This document shows positions 33,548-43,271 of a DNA stretch of 64,000 bases, piece after piece. The position numbers were made by a program, and so were the translations under genes. Position 1 is the first letter of the stretch. Every line of letters begins with the position of its first letter. The notes beneath the pieces were generated by a model. That model did no database searches. It had not been told where the DNA came from and saw only the letters and a program-made list of their open reading frames with translations. Where the stretch lies: the NCBI GenBank assembly GCA_015061165.1, contig SUXC01000007.1, positions 55,897 to 119,896 on the forward strand, read 5' to 3'. Source of the DNA: Bacteroidales bacterium (GTDB lineage: Bacteria > Bacteroidota > Bacteroidia > Bacteroidales > Paludibacteraceae).

Positions 33548-34363
33548 TTAGTGTTTAGTGTTTAGTGTTTTCTCAATTGCCAATGCTTGTTGCAGAATCT
33601 GCTCTACCTGATTCAGTCGCAGTTGGTTAGCCGCATCAGAAATGGCTTTCTCAGGTTCGGGATGCACCTCGAGGAACAGTCCGTCTATGCCCACTGCCAT
33701 AGCAGCACGAATGAGATGAGGCACCATCTCGCGGTTGCCACTCGTAATGCCAGCTTGGCTGCTGGGTTGCTGCACAGAGTGAGTAGCATCGAACACGACA
33801 GGATAGCCATACTCGCGCATCTTCACGAGTGAGGTCATATCCACGATAAGGTTGCCATAGCCGAAGCTCGAACCGCGCTCGGTGAGCCAGATGTGTGGTG
33901 TAGTGTGGCATAGTGTGGTGGAGGATGGTGTAGGATGGTTAGGCATGGAGGCCTCTATCTTGGCTATTGCACCACGCATATCCCATGGCGCCATAAACTG
34001 ACCTTTCTTCACATTGACAATCCTGCCCGTCTTGGCCGCAGCCACCAATAAATCAGTCTGGCGCGAGAGGAAAGCAGGGATTTGCAGCACATCTGCCACC
34101 TCCGCCACAGGCGCACATTGCCATGACTCGTGCACATCCGTCAGGATAGGCAACGAGAAAGTGGATTTTACCTCTTGCAAAATCTCTAATCCCTTCTCCA
34201 TACCTATACCGCGCTCGGACATACTTGTGCGATTGGCTTTGTCGTATGAAGACTTGAAATACAAAGGAATACCCAATCGACCACACACCTGCTGCAATGT
34301 ATCAGCAGTGTGCATCACCATATCTCGGCTCTCTATGGCACAAGGACCTGCAATGAGAAACAT
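33548..34363 (-). CDS. kdsA: 3-deoxy-8-phosphooctulonate synthase KdsA
   Basis: 271 residues. It condenses PEP with arabinose-5-phosphate to Kdo-8-P. Motifs: IAGPCAIESRDMVM, FKSSYDKANRTS, LPILTDVHESWQ, VNVKKGQFMAPWDM, WLTERGSSFGYGNLIVDM and PVVFDATHSVQQP. Between the MAPWDM region and WLTERG there is an odd stretch PNHPTPSSTTLCHTTPH (about residues 140-156) encoded by degenerate CCACACTA repeats; normal KdsA proteins have a short polar turn there. All catalytic residues remain. Confidence 0.95.
   Translation of the reverse strand: MFLIAGPCAIESRDMVMHTADTLQQVCGRLGIPLYFKSSYDKANRTSMSERGIGMEKGLEILQEVKSTFSLPILTDVHESWQCAPVAEVADVLQIPAFLSRQTDLLVAAAKTGRIVNVKKGQFMAPWDMRGAIAKIEASMPNHPTPSSTTLCHTTPHIWLTERGSSFGYGNLIVDMTSLVKMREYGYPVVFDATHSVQQPSSQAGITSGNREMVPHLIRAAMAVGIDGLFLEVHPEPEKAISDAANQLRLNQVEQILQQALAIEKTLNTKH
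33890..33945 (-). repeat. in-frame CCACACTA-type repeat inside kdsA
   Basis: About 55 bp of TAGTGTGGTG-like units on the plus strand, the same unit as the tandem array at 7756-7784, fused in frame into kdsA. Confidence 0.75.
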
Positions 34364-34388
34364 AATCTGTTATAAATTTAGGGTTTCT

Positions 34389-34415
34389 GAATCCGGCATC
34401 CGGCATCCGGAATCC
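34389..34415. repeat. GAATCCGGCATCC short tandem repeat
   Basis: Two and a half copies of a 9-11 bp unit in the gap between two minus-strand genes. Confidence 0.6.
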
Positions 34416-34418
34416 AAA

Positions 34419-35510
34419 TTACTTTGTGTATATGCGTACCCAGTCAATATCCAACTGACCAGTTCCCGCTTTTTGATTCCCAGGCAGATAGCTGCGAACC
34501 AACAAATGGAGTGCCTCGCCTGACAATGGATTTTGCGTGCGAGATACCTCCATATTGTTCACATAGTTTACCACCTCCTTCTCGTTCCAAACAAGGGTGT
34601 AAATAGCCTCTTTAACCACCTTATCAGCAGGCAAGAGATGGAGCGACTTTTTAGCATTAGCCATAGTTAGACAGAAAACATGTTTCGCATTGCCCGTAAG
34701 ACGCACTTTGGCTTGCAGTACACCTGACTTGGGAGCAATAGGCTCAGTTGTATGCCATACATCGCTGGTGTAAGCAAAGTTGTGCATAATCATACCCTTA
34801 GTAGGATGCCATGCAGGAGCTGTAGTCTTTTCCTTTTTGGTGATAATACTCCAAACACGATTGGCAACTTGGGTGTTTCTGCCTTGTGTATATGCCTGTT
34901 GCTCACTAACATGCGAGTGATTAGCTTTGAATTCCTTGCTTGGATAGAGGAATCCCGTTTGCCATACAGCAGACAATTGTGCTGTTTCACACTCCTCTGT
35001 CCAAACGGTCTTATAACTCTCTAATTCAGCAATCTCATTCTCCGTATGCTGGAAGAAAAAGACAATGTCTGCATGCTTTAGCAACTCGTTATAGCGCTTC
35101 TCCTGTTGGCTTTCAGGCGTAGTAAACCAACGTTTAGGATTCTTCCAAAACGCATTGGCTTGTTGAAACTCTGGCGTTTGGATTTGCGCAGACAACTCTA
35201 AGTACTGAACCACCTCGGGTTTCTCTTTCCACGCTTCTTTCTTTAGCCAATTATAGAGAATCACCGATGTGTTCCAACTCAATTGTCTATACAATGCCAT
35301 TGTGCTGCCCTCCTGCGTATCAGCATAACGCGTGGTCAGCAGTTTCGTTCTTTTGGACTGAAAATCAGCAGACTCAACCACCTCTTTCAAGGTATTATAT
35401 TCCGCCAACAAATCACTTTTTTCTATTTGACGATAGCGTATAGCAATCTGTGCTTGCTGTTGCAACCATTGCTCAAACTGCTTTGTAGTAAGCATTTTAA
35501 CTGTTTGCAT
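34419..35510 (-). CDS. uncharacterised protein with C-terminal concanavalin-like (GH16-type) domain
   Basis: 363 residues, no signal peptide. The first ~150 residues are helical and charged (QFEQWLQQQAQIAIRYRQIE). The rest (about 150-363) looks like a beta-sandwich of the GH16/laminarinase or LamG type, with FLYPSKEFKANHSHVSEQQA, SGVLQAKVRLTGNAKHVFC, YTLVWNEKEVVNYVNN and the terminal DIDWVRIYTK, which is close to the usual GH16 ending. The catalytic ExDxE motif is not visible. It may be a glycan-binding protein or an inactive relative. Confidence 0.6.
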   Translation of the reverse strand: MQTVKMLTTKQFEQWLQQQAQIAIRYRQIEKSDLLAEYNTLKEVVESADFQSKRTKLLTTRYADTQEGSTMALYRQLSWNTSVILYNWLKKEAWKEKPEVVQYLELSAQIQTPEFQQANAFWKNPKRWFTTPESQQEKRYNELLKHADIVFFFQHTENEIAELESYKTVWTEECETAQLSAVWQTGFLYPSKEFKANHSHVSEQQAYTQGRNTQVANRVWSIITKKEKTTAPAWHPTKGMIMHNFAYTSDVWHTTEPIAPKSGVLQAKVRLTGNAKHVFCLTMANAKKSLHLLPADKVVKEAIYTLVWNEKEVVNYVNNMEVSRTQNPLSGEALHLLVRSYLPGNQKAGTGQLDIDWVRIYTK

Positions 35511-35517
35511 AAGTATG

Positions 35518-36062
35518 TTATTTAAGAATTATTAACGATAATTTTTCTATCAACTCTTCTATTGTATTCACGAAGACGGGTGCATATTGTTCTTCTTGTG
35601 GCAGGAAGTTCAGTTGGCGCATATATTCGATTTGAGCGATAAGCCCTCCGTAGAACCCATTATAGTTCAACACGAAACATGGCTTGCGGTGTTCATCCAC
35701 CGTACCACTGGCAATCACGTCCATCATCTCATCCAGCGTGCCATAACTACCAGGCAAACAAACAAAGCAATCAGCCAATTCTTTCATTTTTTGCTTGCGT
35801 TCGTTCATGTTTGCCACCGTGTATAGCGCATCACAATTATCCGCCATGCGTTTGGCTTGGATGATACGTTGTGGGATGACTCCTTCTACCGTGCCACCTG
35901 CTTCTTTTGTAGCGTTGCTCACGCGGGTCATTAGCCCACCTGTAGCACCACCGTACACCAATGTGTGTCCAGCCTGAGCAATCCATTTGCCTAAGGTATC
36001 TCCCAATGATAAATATTCTTCGGGGATACGATCCTTCGCACTACAATAAACGGCTATTTTCA

Positions 36063-36063
<1 letters not shown>
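35518..36063 (-). CDS. LOG family protein (TIGR00730, nucleoside 5'-monophosphate phosphoribohydrolase-like)
   Basis: 181 residues with the Rossmann-like LOG fold: VYCSAKDRIP, LVYGGATGGLMTRVSNA and the motif region CLPGSYGTLDEMMD. The usual PGGxGTxxE reads PGSYGTLDE, a glycine-to-serine change next to the catalytic glutamate. Family members cleave the base from nucleotides such as AMP. The ATG overlaps the gyrB stop by one base, so it is translated with gyrB. Confidence 0.9.
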
Positions 36064-38066
<2,003 letters not shown>

Positions 38067-38128
38067 TTATATTATTTTCACATTGCTTGCTAAATTCTCG
38101 AGTACAATACACGCGCGCAAAACGACTG

Positions 38129-38160
38129 CAAAGTTACTGCTTTTTTTTGACATACACAAT
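38129..38160 (-). promoter_or_regulatory. promoter of gyrB
   Basis: TAACTTTG (38129-38136) and ATTG (38157-38160) on the minus strand with a 20-base spacer; about 75 bp from the gyrB ATG. Confidence 0.65.
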
Positions 38161-38351
38161 ACCCTCGCACGCCTTTTTCGAGAAATACGCTCAAATCGCA
38201 AATAAATCGCCTTTATCGGCACGTTGTTTTTTGCGGTTCTTTTCTCCAAATCCTCCAATCGCTTAAATCAAAAATTATTGTCTTATGTCAGTCATACGAT
38301 TTTATGGTCTAACTTGTTAGACAACAATGGAGACAATTATAATCAATGACA

Positions 38352-38473
38352 CGGGACTTATGTAAGACAATTATTGTCAATAGGTCGTTAATGTTCGTCA
38401 ATTATTTTTAGCACACATGAAATTGACATAAATTGACATGAAATTGACGTAAGTTGTTGTTTAATAAGTCCCG
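38352..38473. repeat. inverted repeat element with GTCAATT boxes in both arms
   Basis: CGGGACTTAT (38352-38361) and ATAAGTCCCG (38464-38473) are perfect reverse complements 102 bp apart. Between them are GTCAAT boxes in the left half and AATTGAC boxes in the right half. It lies in the gene-free gap 38055-38547, which otherwise shows nothing besides the gyrB promoter. Confidence 0.7.
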
Positions 38474-38547
38474 AGTGATGTCCTCCGTGTTTCCATGCTC
38501 GTCCGTGCTTGTCAGCGGTTAGTATCATCTCTGCGGAGAGTATCGCG

Positions 38548-38763
38548 CTACAGCTTCTTCGCGTTGTAGGACTCAATGGTTTTGGACTGGATGATAACGG
38601 CGGTGTCGCCACGGGTGAGGGATTTGCTTTCGGTGGTGATGGTGCGGGTTACATTGCACGAGGTTAGTCCCAGAGCCATGGCGATGGCTGTAGCGATAGC
38701 CACTGCCAGGTATCTGATTGCCTTCGTAAGGCGTTGTTTCTGAATATCAGTTAATTGTTTCAT
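38548..38763 (-). CDS. small lipoprotein-like membrane protein
   Basis: 71 residues: a basic N-terminus, one hydrophobic segment (about 18-34) and a lipobox-like LGLTSC with cysteine at 36, then a short polar tail. Similar small lipoproteins occur beside prophage-type or lysis-type gene sets in Bacteroidales, but no amidase gene is present here. First of a group of small accessory genes on this strand up to 41.6 kb. Confidence 0.65.
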   Translation of the reverse strand: MKQLTDIQKQRLTKAIRYLAVAIATAIAMALGLTSCNVTRTITTESKSLTRGDTAVIIQSKTIESYNAKKL

Positions 38764-39018
38764 AATTTAAATGTGGTGTTATTATTTCCTTAGAAATCTT
38801 AACTATCTAAATCAATAATTAACGGAGTATGGGTTATTAAAAACAACATTAACAACATTTCCGCTGGGGAACAACACACCCCAGCGGCTGGGAGATATAT
38901 TCCTCGAAGCGCGCAATGTGTTGTTTTGCGCGCAACAAGTTGTTGGATTTATGTTGTTTAAGTTGTTGTTACCATATTCCTTTTTTTAGTTTAATTTGTT
39001 TCATTCGCCGTTAAAAGT

Positions 39019-39336
39019 TTACGCAGGCTTGTACGCGTTCCACTCTTGGTTCCAGACGTACTGGCGGAGGGTGGTGTACTTGCTTTGCGCTTTGAATGCC
39101 ATTTGGTCGATAGGCATTTGGTTTGGATCAGCCAAACGTGCGTTGGTTGCAGCAGCCACAGCAGCGAATTTCGCTTGGTGGTCTTTCTCTGCTTGCGAGT
39201 ACTTGGTGCTACGTTTGCCGTATGCTTGGGTGTAGTTCAGTTTACTTGCTGCGCGGTGTGCGAAGCCGATTTTGTGGTGCTTCGCCACTTTGCCGTGGAT
39301 TTTCTCCACAGGGAATGCATATTCTACGTGTGCCAT
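39019..39336 (-). CDS. small basic protein, paralogue of the gene at 39652-39951
   Basis: 105 residues from the ATG at 39336; the frame continues to 39396 but the start at 39336 aligns with the paralogue. Shared features: KIHGKVAKHHKIGFAHR versus SFRGKICKHSDIIFKEM, an Ala/Gln-rich helical middle, and QSKYTTLRQYVWNQEW versus QTKYKSFYGYMMAQEM. No signal or membrane segment; strongly basic, so a nucleic-acid-binding role is possible but unproven. Function unknown. Confidence 0.7.
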   Translation of the reverse strand: MAHVEYAFPVEKIHGKVAKHHKIGFAHRAASKLNYTQAYGKRSTKYSQAEKDHQAKFAAVAAATNARLADPNQMPIDQMAFKAQSKYTTLRQYVWNQEWNAYKPA

Positions 39337-39448
39337 AATGTTCTCGGCAATCGAACAGGAGAGTAAGAACAATGGGGATTTTATTAACAACAACATCAGA
39401 CAACTGTATTCTACTTCCTTTACCAGAATCTAAATTTGATAAAGTTTT

Positions 39449-39552
39449 AAGACAATTCACGTCAATTTGGTTGTCAATTTTCGTCAATTCAGGATTATCT
39501 TTTGTTCTTACCCAAATGAAGGCAACGGGTTGCATTAGTGGGCAGAACAAAA
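39449..39552 (+). repeat. GTCAATT/hairpin element, copy b
   Basis: GACAATT and three GTCAATT boxes, then AGGATTATC and a hairpin: TTTTGTTCT (39500-39508) / AGAACAAAA (39544-39552), with CCCA/TGGG and GCAAC/GTTGC inside. It differs from copy a in the stem bases but keeps pairing. It lies in the gap 39337-39651, which holds nothing else I can support. Confidence 0.78.
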
Positions 39553-39651
39553 TGATTGTTTTTTACTCGGGTTCGGAATCCTCCATGCCGTGGGAGGGGT
39601 TAGAAGGTTGAAGGTTTAAGGTTGAAGGAATGAAGGGTTTGAGGCTGGGGG

Positions 39652-39951
39652 TTAAAGTTTGGCCATCTCTTGAGCCATCATGTATCCGTAGAAAGACTTG
39701 TACTTGGTTTGCTTTTTGAACTGCTCTTTGTAAGTAGCACGTTGCTCAGGAGTGAGGGCTTTGACATTTGCAGAGGCAGTAGCCATTTTGGTTTGTTGTG
39801 CTTGTTGTGCAGCAGATGGTTCGCCCGTGTAAGGGTTGCAGATTTGTGAAGTGAACTGATTACCGTACATCTCTTTGAAGATAATGTCGGAGTGTTTGCA
39901 AATCTTTCCGCGGAAAGAAGTGAAAGGGGCTTCTAATTTGATTTGGGACAT
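39652..39951 (-). CDS. small conserved protein, paralogue of the gene at 39019-39336
   Basis: 99 residues: MSQIKLEAPFTSFRGKICKH, a region with CNPYTGEPSA, an Ala-rich helix and the terminal KYKSFYGYMMAQEMAKL. Proteins with this layout (RGK..xH, ICNPxTG, LTPEQ, KYKxxxGY) are common as uncharacterised small proteins in Bacteroides. The gap upstream (39952-40373) repeats the gap before the sister gene, showing a duplication of gene plus control region. Confidence 0.72.
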   Translation of the reverse strand: MSQIKLEAPFTSFRGKICKHSDIIFKEMYGNQFTSQICNPYTGEPSAAQQAQQTKMATASANVKALTPEQRATYKEQFKKQTKYKSFYGYMMAQEMAKL

Positions 39952-40080
39952 GTGTTTTCGGCAATGAACGGGAGTAAAGTAAAAACAATGGGGATTTTAT
40001 TAACAACAATATCAACAACTTAATTCAACAACCATTCCGCTCGCAACAACACAGCTCGCGGTTGAGAATTTGTTTTTAAG

Positions 40081-40180
40081 ACAATTGGTGTCAATTGGTT
40101 GTCAATTTTCGTCAATTCAGGATTATCTTTTGTTCTTGCCCAAATAAATGCAACGGGTTGCATTAGTGGGCAGAACAAAA
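40081..40180 (+). repeat. GTCAATT/hairpin element, copy c
   Basis: GACAATT and three GTCAATT boxes, then a hairpin from TTTTGTTCT (40128-40136) to AGAACAAAA (40172-40180), with GCCCA/TGGGC and AATGCAA/TTGCATT inside. Highly similar to copy b, including the flank that follows (TGATTGTTTTTTACTCGG). It lies in the gap 39952-40373, which also holds an AACAACAAC-rich stretch and a short CTATAGG repeat (about 40247-40275). Confidence 0.78.
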
Positions 40181-40373
40181 TGATTGTTTTTTACTCGGTG
40201 TTCAGAATCCTCTATGCCGTGGGAGGGGGTTGGTGCGTGAGCGCACAGGCTATAGGTAATAGGTTATAGGCTATAGGCACGGATACGCTTACGCGGGGTT
40301 AATAAATTAAGTTAATAATTTCATGCGCCAAGGCGCTTGTTTCTTATCTCGCCTAAGGGCTCGAACGATTATT

Positions 40374-40649
40374 TCAAAGTTTCAAGGTTTCAATGCTCTG
40401 GAGCGTGCATGTCCAGCAGTGGTTGAAGGTGAGGGACTGGGCGAGGGTTTGGCGAATGATGTCGCATGCCTCGTCGGGAAGGAAGAGTTGAGGGTCGAGA
40501 GGGATGACTTTGACCGTGAGGGTGGTGCCCTCGGTGGTGAACTCAGGATTGAGGGTTTCCAAATGAAAGAGGACTGCCTCTCTGGCTTGGAGCAACTCTT
40601 CTGCGCTTTGGCAGGGGATCGAGATTAGAACGAAATGTTTCTGCTTCAT
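40374..40649 (-). CDS. uncharacterised small protein of the 38-41 kb island
   Basis: 91 residues, soluble, mixed alpha/beta: KHFVLISIPCQSAEELLQAR, LETLNPEFTTEGTTLTVKVI, then QLFLPDEACDIIRQTL. I do not recognise it. The upstream DNA (about 40674-40760) repeats that of the 39652-39951 gene, so all three small genes seem to share control sequences. Confidence 0.6.
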   Translation of the reverse strand: MKQKHFVLISIPCQSAEELLQAREAVLFHLETLNPEFTTEGTTLTVKVIPLDPQLFLPDEACDIIRQTLAQSLTFNHCWTCTLQSIETLKL

Positions 40650-40750
40650 AATAATACAATGGTTAGATATTTAACAACAACATTAACAACTCAATTCAAC
40701 AACAATTTCGCTCGCAACAACACAGCTCGCGACTGAGAATTTGTTTCAAG

Positions 40751-40847
40751 ACAATTCATGTCAAATTGGCGTCAATTAGTGTCAATTCGAGGATACATTT
40801 TGTTGGGTTGGAAGAATGCACTGGGCGCATTGGCAACCCAAACAAAA
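40751..40847 (+). repeat. GTCAATT/hairpin element, copy d
   Basis: ACAATT and three GTCAA(A)TT boxes, then AGGATACA and a hairpin from TTTTGTTGGGTTG (40798-40810) to CAACCCAAACAAAA (40834-40847), with AATGC/GCATT inside. It is closer to copy a (ECF sigma locus) than to copies b and c. Confidence 0.75.
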
Positions 40848-40935
40848 TATATAGTCATTGGTAGGCAAAACAAAACTTTTTGTATATTTGGGTGGTGTCC
40901 TCTGTGGACGCGTTTCTATAATAATGCTGCAAAAA

Positions 40936-41046
40936 GTAGCTGCAATTGTTAATAAAGTTGCAGCTGATTTGTGTTTTACAAGCTCTCAAGTACGATGTTT
41001 ACTGAGAAATATTTTTTTTCATAATTGCAGCTACTTCTGCAGCTAG
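40936..41046. repeat. four TGCAGCT-core sites, two forming a perfect inverted pair
   Basis: GTAGCTGCAATT (40936-40947) and AATTGCAGCTAC (41023-41034) are exact reverse complements; TTGCAGCTG (40958-40966) and CTGCAGCTAG (41037-41046) add two more cores. They fill the gap 40848-41047 and look like regulator half-sites. Confidence 0.65.
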
Positions 41047-41047
41047 T

Positions 41048-41593
41048 TTATGTAAGTGGTATATTTGGATTCAATATTTCTGCCATCTGTTTTACCGCCA
41101 TTTTTGATCTTAGTGGTATATGCAACGCATTCAGGTTTCGCAATTGACAATTATGTTTATCCACAAAATGATTATAGACACAAGTCCATTTGCCAACTCG
41201 CTTGGGAGTGGAGATATAGTTCTGTTCCGTCATTATGCGGATTAGATATGCAAGCTGGAGATTGGAACCTATCCATTTGATTCGGGCATTAGATTCTTTG
41301 CCTGTGAAGAGAGAGAAGAAGTCATCAGGATTAGTGTCAGAAGCAATCCATCGTGCACGGAGAAGATACTGATAGAGATTTGTGATGCGATGGGGAGCAG
41401 TAGTAAGCCAACGGTAGGTGAAGGTGGCGGAGGTTACACATGGTGTGGTGCGTTTGGCTTGGGGTTTGCGAGGTGGTGTAGGAGAAGTAGTTGGCGAATA
41501 GTGCTTACGGAAAGTGATAGCAAGCGCATCGTTACTTGTAGAGAAATAAGTGGCAAGAAGTTTGCCCAATAGGGTGTTTGTGGATGGTACCAT
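41048..41593 (-). CDS. uncharacterised protein of the 38-41 kb island
   Basis: 181 residues, basic, no signal. The N-terminal ~50 residues are Pro/Thr-rich (TTSPTPPRKPQAKRTTP). The C-terminal part (about 90-181) holds DDFFSLFTGKESNARIKWIG, LAYLIRIMTEQNYIS and KHNCQLRNLNALH, reminiscent of C-terminal regions of mobile-element regulatory proteins (RteC-like) in Bacteroides, though I cannot confirm that family. Function unknown. Confidence 0.6.
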   Translation of the reverse strand: MVPSTNTLLGKLLATYFSTSNDALAITFRKHYSPTTSPTPPRKPQAKRTTPCVTSATFTYRWLTTAPHRITNLYQYLLRARWIASDTNPDDFFSLFTGKESNARIKWIGSNLQLAYLIRIMTEQNYISTPKRVGKWTCVYNHFVDKHNCQLRNLNALHIPLRSKMAVKQMAEILNPNIPLT

Positions 41594-41738
41594 AAGAAAT
41601 AGTATTAAAGGGTTAAAATTGAATTAATTTCTGTGGACTGCTTGTCAGCCCACACGATACGCCAATAATACTGTTTTAGGTTTACTTTTGAAAGTTATGG
41701 TTGTTTTTTTGCTGAGGGATAGGTTTATATACAAAAAA

Positions 41739-41760
41739 GCAGCACCGTGTGAGGTGCTGC
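41739..41760 (-). terminator. intrinsic terminator after the RiPP-like operon
   Basis: GCAGCACC (41739-41746) and GGTGCTGC (41753-41760) form a perfect 8-bp stem. On the minus strand it is followed directly by TTTTTT, 23 bases after the peptide gene's stop. Confidence 0.88.
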
Positions 41761-41782
41761 TGACAACAGGTTGTTCATCTAA

Positions 41783-41914
41783 TCATTCTGCAGAACAAGC
41801 GCATACATAGCGATTATTAACAACAGAGTTGGATGACCAATCTGGATTTGACATGAAAGCCACCTTGTGGTTTGCTGTCAAAATTTGCAAGTTTGATTTT
41901 CTTAATGTTTGCAT
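41783..41914 (-). CDS. candidate RiPP precursor peptide (43 aa)
   Basis: A 43-residue peptide from the ATG at 41914: N-terminal leader-like half with basic and hydrophobic residues (MQTLRKSNLQILTANHKVAF), then MSNPDWSSNSVVNNRY and the C-terminal VCACSAE with two cysteines. It starts 37 bp after the radical SAM/SPASM gene, on the same strand, and is followed by a strong terminator, the layout of a peptide substrate and its maturase. No GG leader motif. It is not in a class I know; cysteine or asparagine-rich core residues are possible sites of modification. A longer frame to 42019 overlaps the maturase gene and is less likely. Confidence 0.7.
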   Translation of the reverse strand: MQTLRKSNLQILTANHKVAFMSNPDWSSNSVVNNRYVCACSAE

Positions 41915-41951
41915 AGCAATAAAAATATTAGAGTTAAACTTTAAGTGTTTA

Positions 41952-43271
41952 TTAGAAATTGAGCACTGTTTTCTGATATAACATATCAATATACAATTCC
42001 ATGCTTTGTTTCTCATCAATACATAAATGTTGTTTATGATTAATTCGATAGCGCCTGCATCCTCCGTTACACATGGGAAGAAGTTTACATTGCCGACACT
42101 CTTGGTCTATAAGTGCGTTGGTTTTACGAAAACTAATATAATCTTCTAGTCTGTCTTCTAAGACACCTTGTTTAACATTTCCGACTGCATATTTGACATC
42201 GTATTCATGTACGCATACATAAAGGTTTCCAAGGGGATCAATGGTGTAAAATCCTTGAGAATCGGCTTCGCAATGTGAGAAGCGCAGTTGAGGTTTGTCA
42301 TATTGATCATCGATAGCAAACCCCTTCTCAAGTGCTGATTTTTGAAGTAGATAGATGCCTTTATAGGGATTACTGCCTTTCTCTCGTCCTGAATAGTTTG
42401 TCCAATTACTTGCTCCATTAGCGTATACCCATCTAAAGAAAATAACAATATTATTTTTTAAAGGTTCTAAATCGTGTAATAGAGCATCAATTGTATGGTA
42501 ATTTGCATCGGACACATTTACCCTAACTCGTAATTTCAAATTAGGGTTGGATTCAGAGAATAATTTTGCATTTTTTAGTAGTTGTAGGTATGTGCCTCTA
42601 CCATTATTCAAAAACTTTTGCGCATCGTGAGCAGATTGTCCTCCATCAAATGTAATTTGCACATTATTAATTTGACAATCTTTAAACATATCAATAACCT
42701 TTTGATTATTCATGAGTACCCCATTGGTAGTAATAGCTCCCGTATATATGACCTCAAATTCTTTGCATTTGGAGATGAGTTGTTGGGACATGCGCTGAAT
42801 AATATCTTTATGTAGCAATGGTTCTCCTCCAAACCAATCCACTGATAGCACCTTGTATGCAGGTAATTGCTGTACTATCCAATCCAAAATATCTTGCTCC
42901 GTTGGCTGATTCATTTTTGCAGAAGTTTTTCGTTCAAAACAATATGGACATGCACAATTGCAAGCAAGAGTTGGCATTATTGCCAAGGAAAGTACCTCGG
43001 AGTGGTTGTTGGCATTAGTAAACGCTTCTTCGTAGCAAGTCAATTCATCCCAATCATTAGGTATTAGGATATGATTGTCAATCAACTCGTTTTTGCAGAC
43101 TTCGGAGATTTGTCCGAGATGTAGGTTGTATGTCTCTTCTGGATTAAAAGCCAGCAGAGAGCGATAGAGTGAGTTGAAGATAACAGATTCTCCCGATTCG
43201 TATGTTAGGAAAAAGTTGTAATACGATAATTTGTACCCTGTTATAGATATGTTAAGATTGCTTATTTGCAT
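41952..43271 (-). CDS. radical SAM/SPASM peptide maturase
   Basis: 439 residues. The radical SAM core (about 80-300) has the cluster motif CNCACPYC (C-x3-C-x2-C), and SVDWFGGEPLLH for SAM binding. The C-terminal SPASM domain (about 345-425) has CEADSQGFYTIDPLGNLYVC, CRQCKLLPMCNGGCRRY and HLCIDEKQ for auxiliary Fe-S clusters. Proteins of this type modify RiPP peptides (thioether, C-C cross-links) or mature sulfatases; no sulfatase gene is nearby but a small peptide gene follows. The first ~75 residues may hold a leader-binding (RRE-like) part. Overlaps the upstream gene by 20 bp. Confidence 0.92.
   Translation of the reverse strand: MQISNLNISITGYKLSYYNFFLTYESGESVIFNSLYRSLLAFNPEETYNLHLGQISEVCKNELIDNHILIPNDWDELTCYEEAFTNANNHSEVLSLAIMPTLACNCACPYCFERKTSAKMNQPTEQDILDWIVQQLPAYKVLSVDWFGGEPLLHKDIIQRMSQQLISKCKEFEVIYTGAITTNGVLMNNQKVIDMFKDCQINNVQITFDGGQSAHDAQKFLNNGRGTYLQLLKNAKLFSESNPNLKLRVRVNVSDANYHTIDALLHDLEPLKNNIVIFFRWVYANGASNWTNYSGREKGSNPYKGIYLLQKSALEKGFAIDDQYDKPQLRFSHCEADSQGFYTIDPLGNLYVCVHEYDVKYAVGNVKQGVLEDRLEDYISFRKTNALIDQECRQCKLLPMCNGGCRRYRINHKQHLCIDEKQSMELYIDMLYQKTVLNF

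Noticed and set aside
41952..43271. Anaerobic sulfatase-maturating enzyme
   Set aside because: The SPASM layout would allow it, but no sulfatase gene is near and a small peptide gene follows directly.
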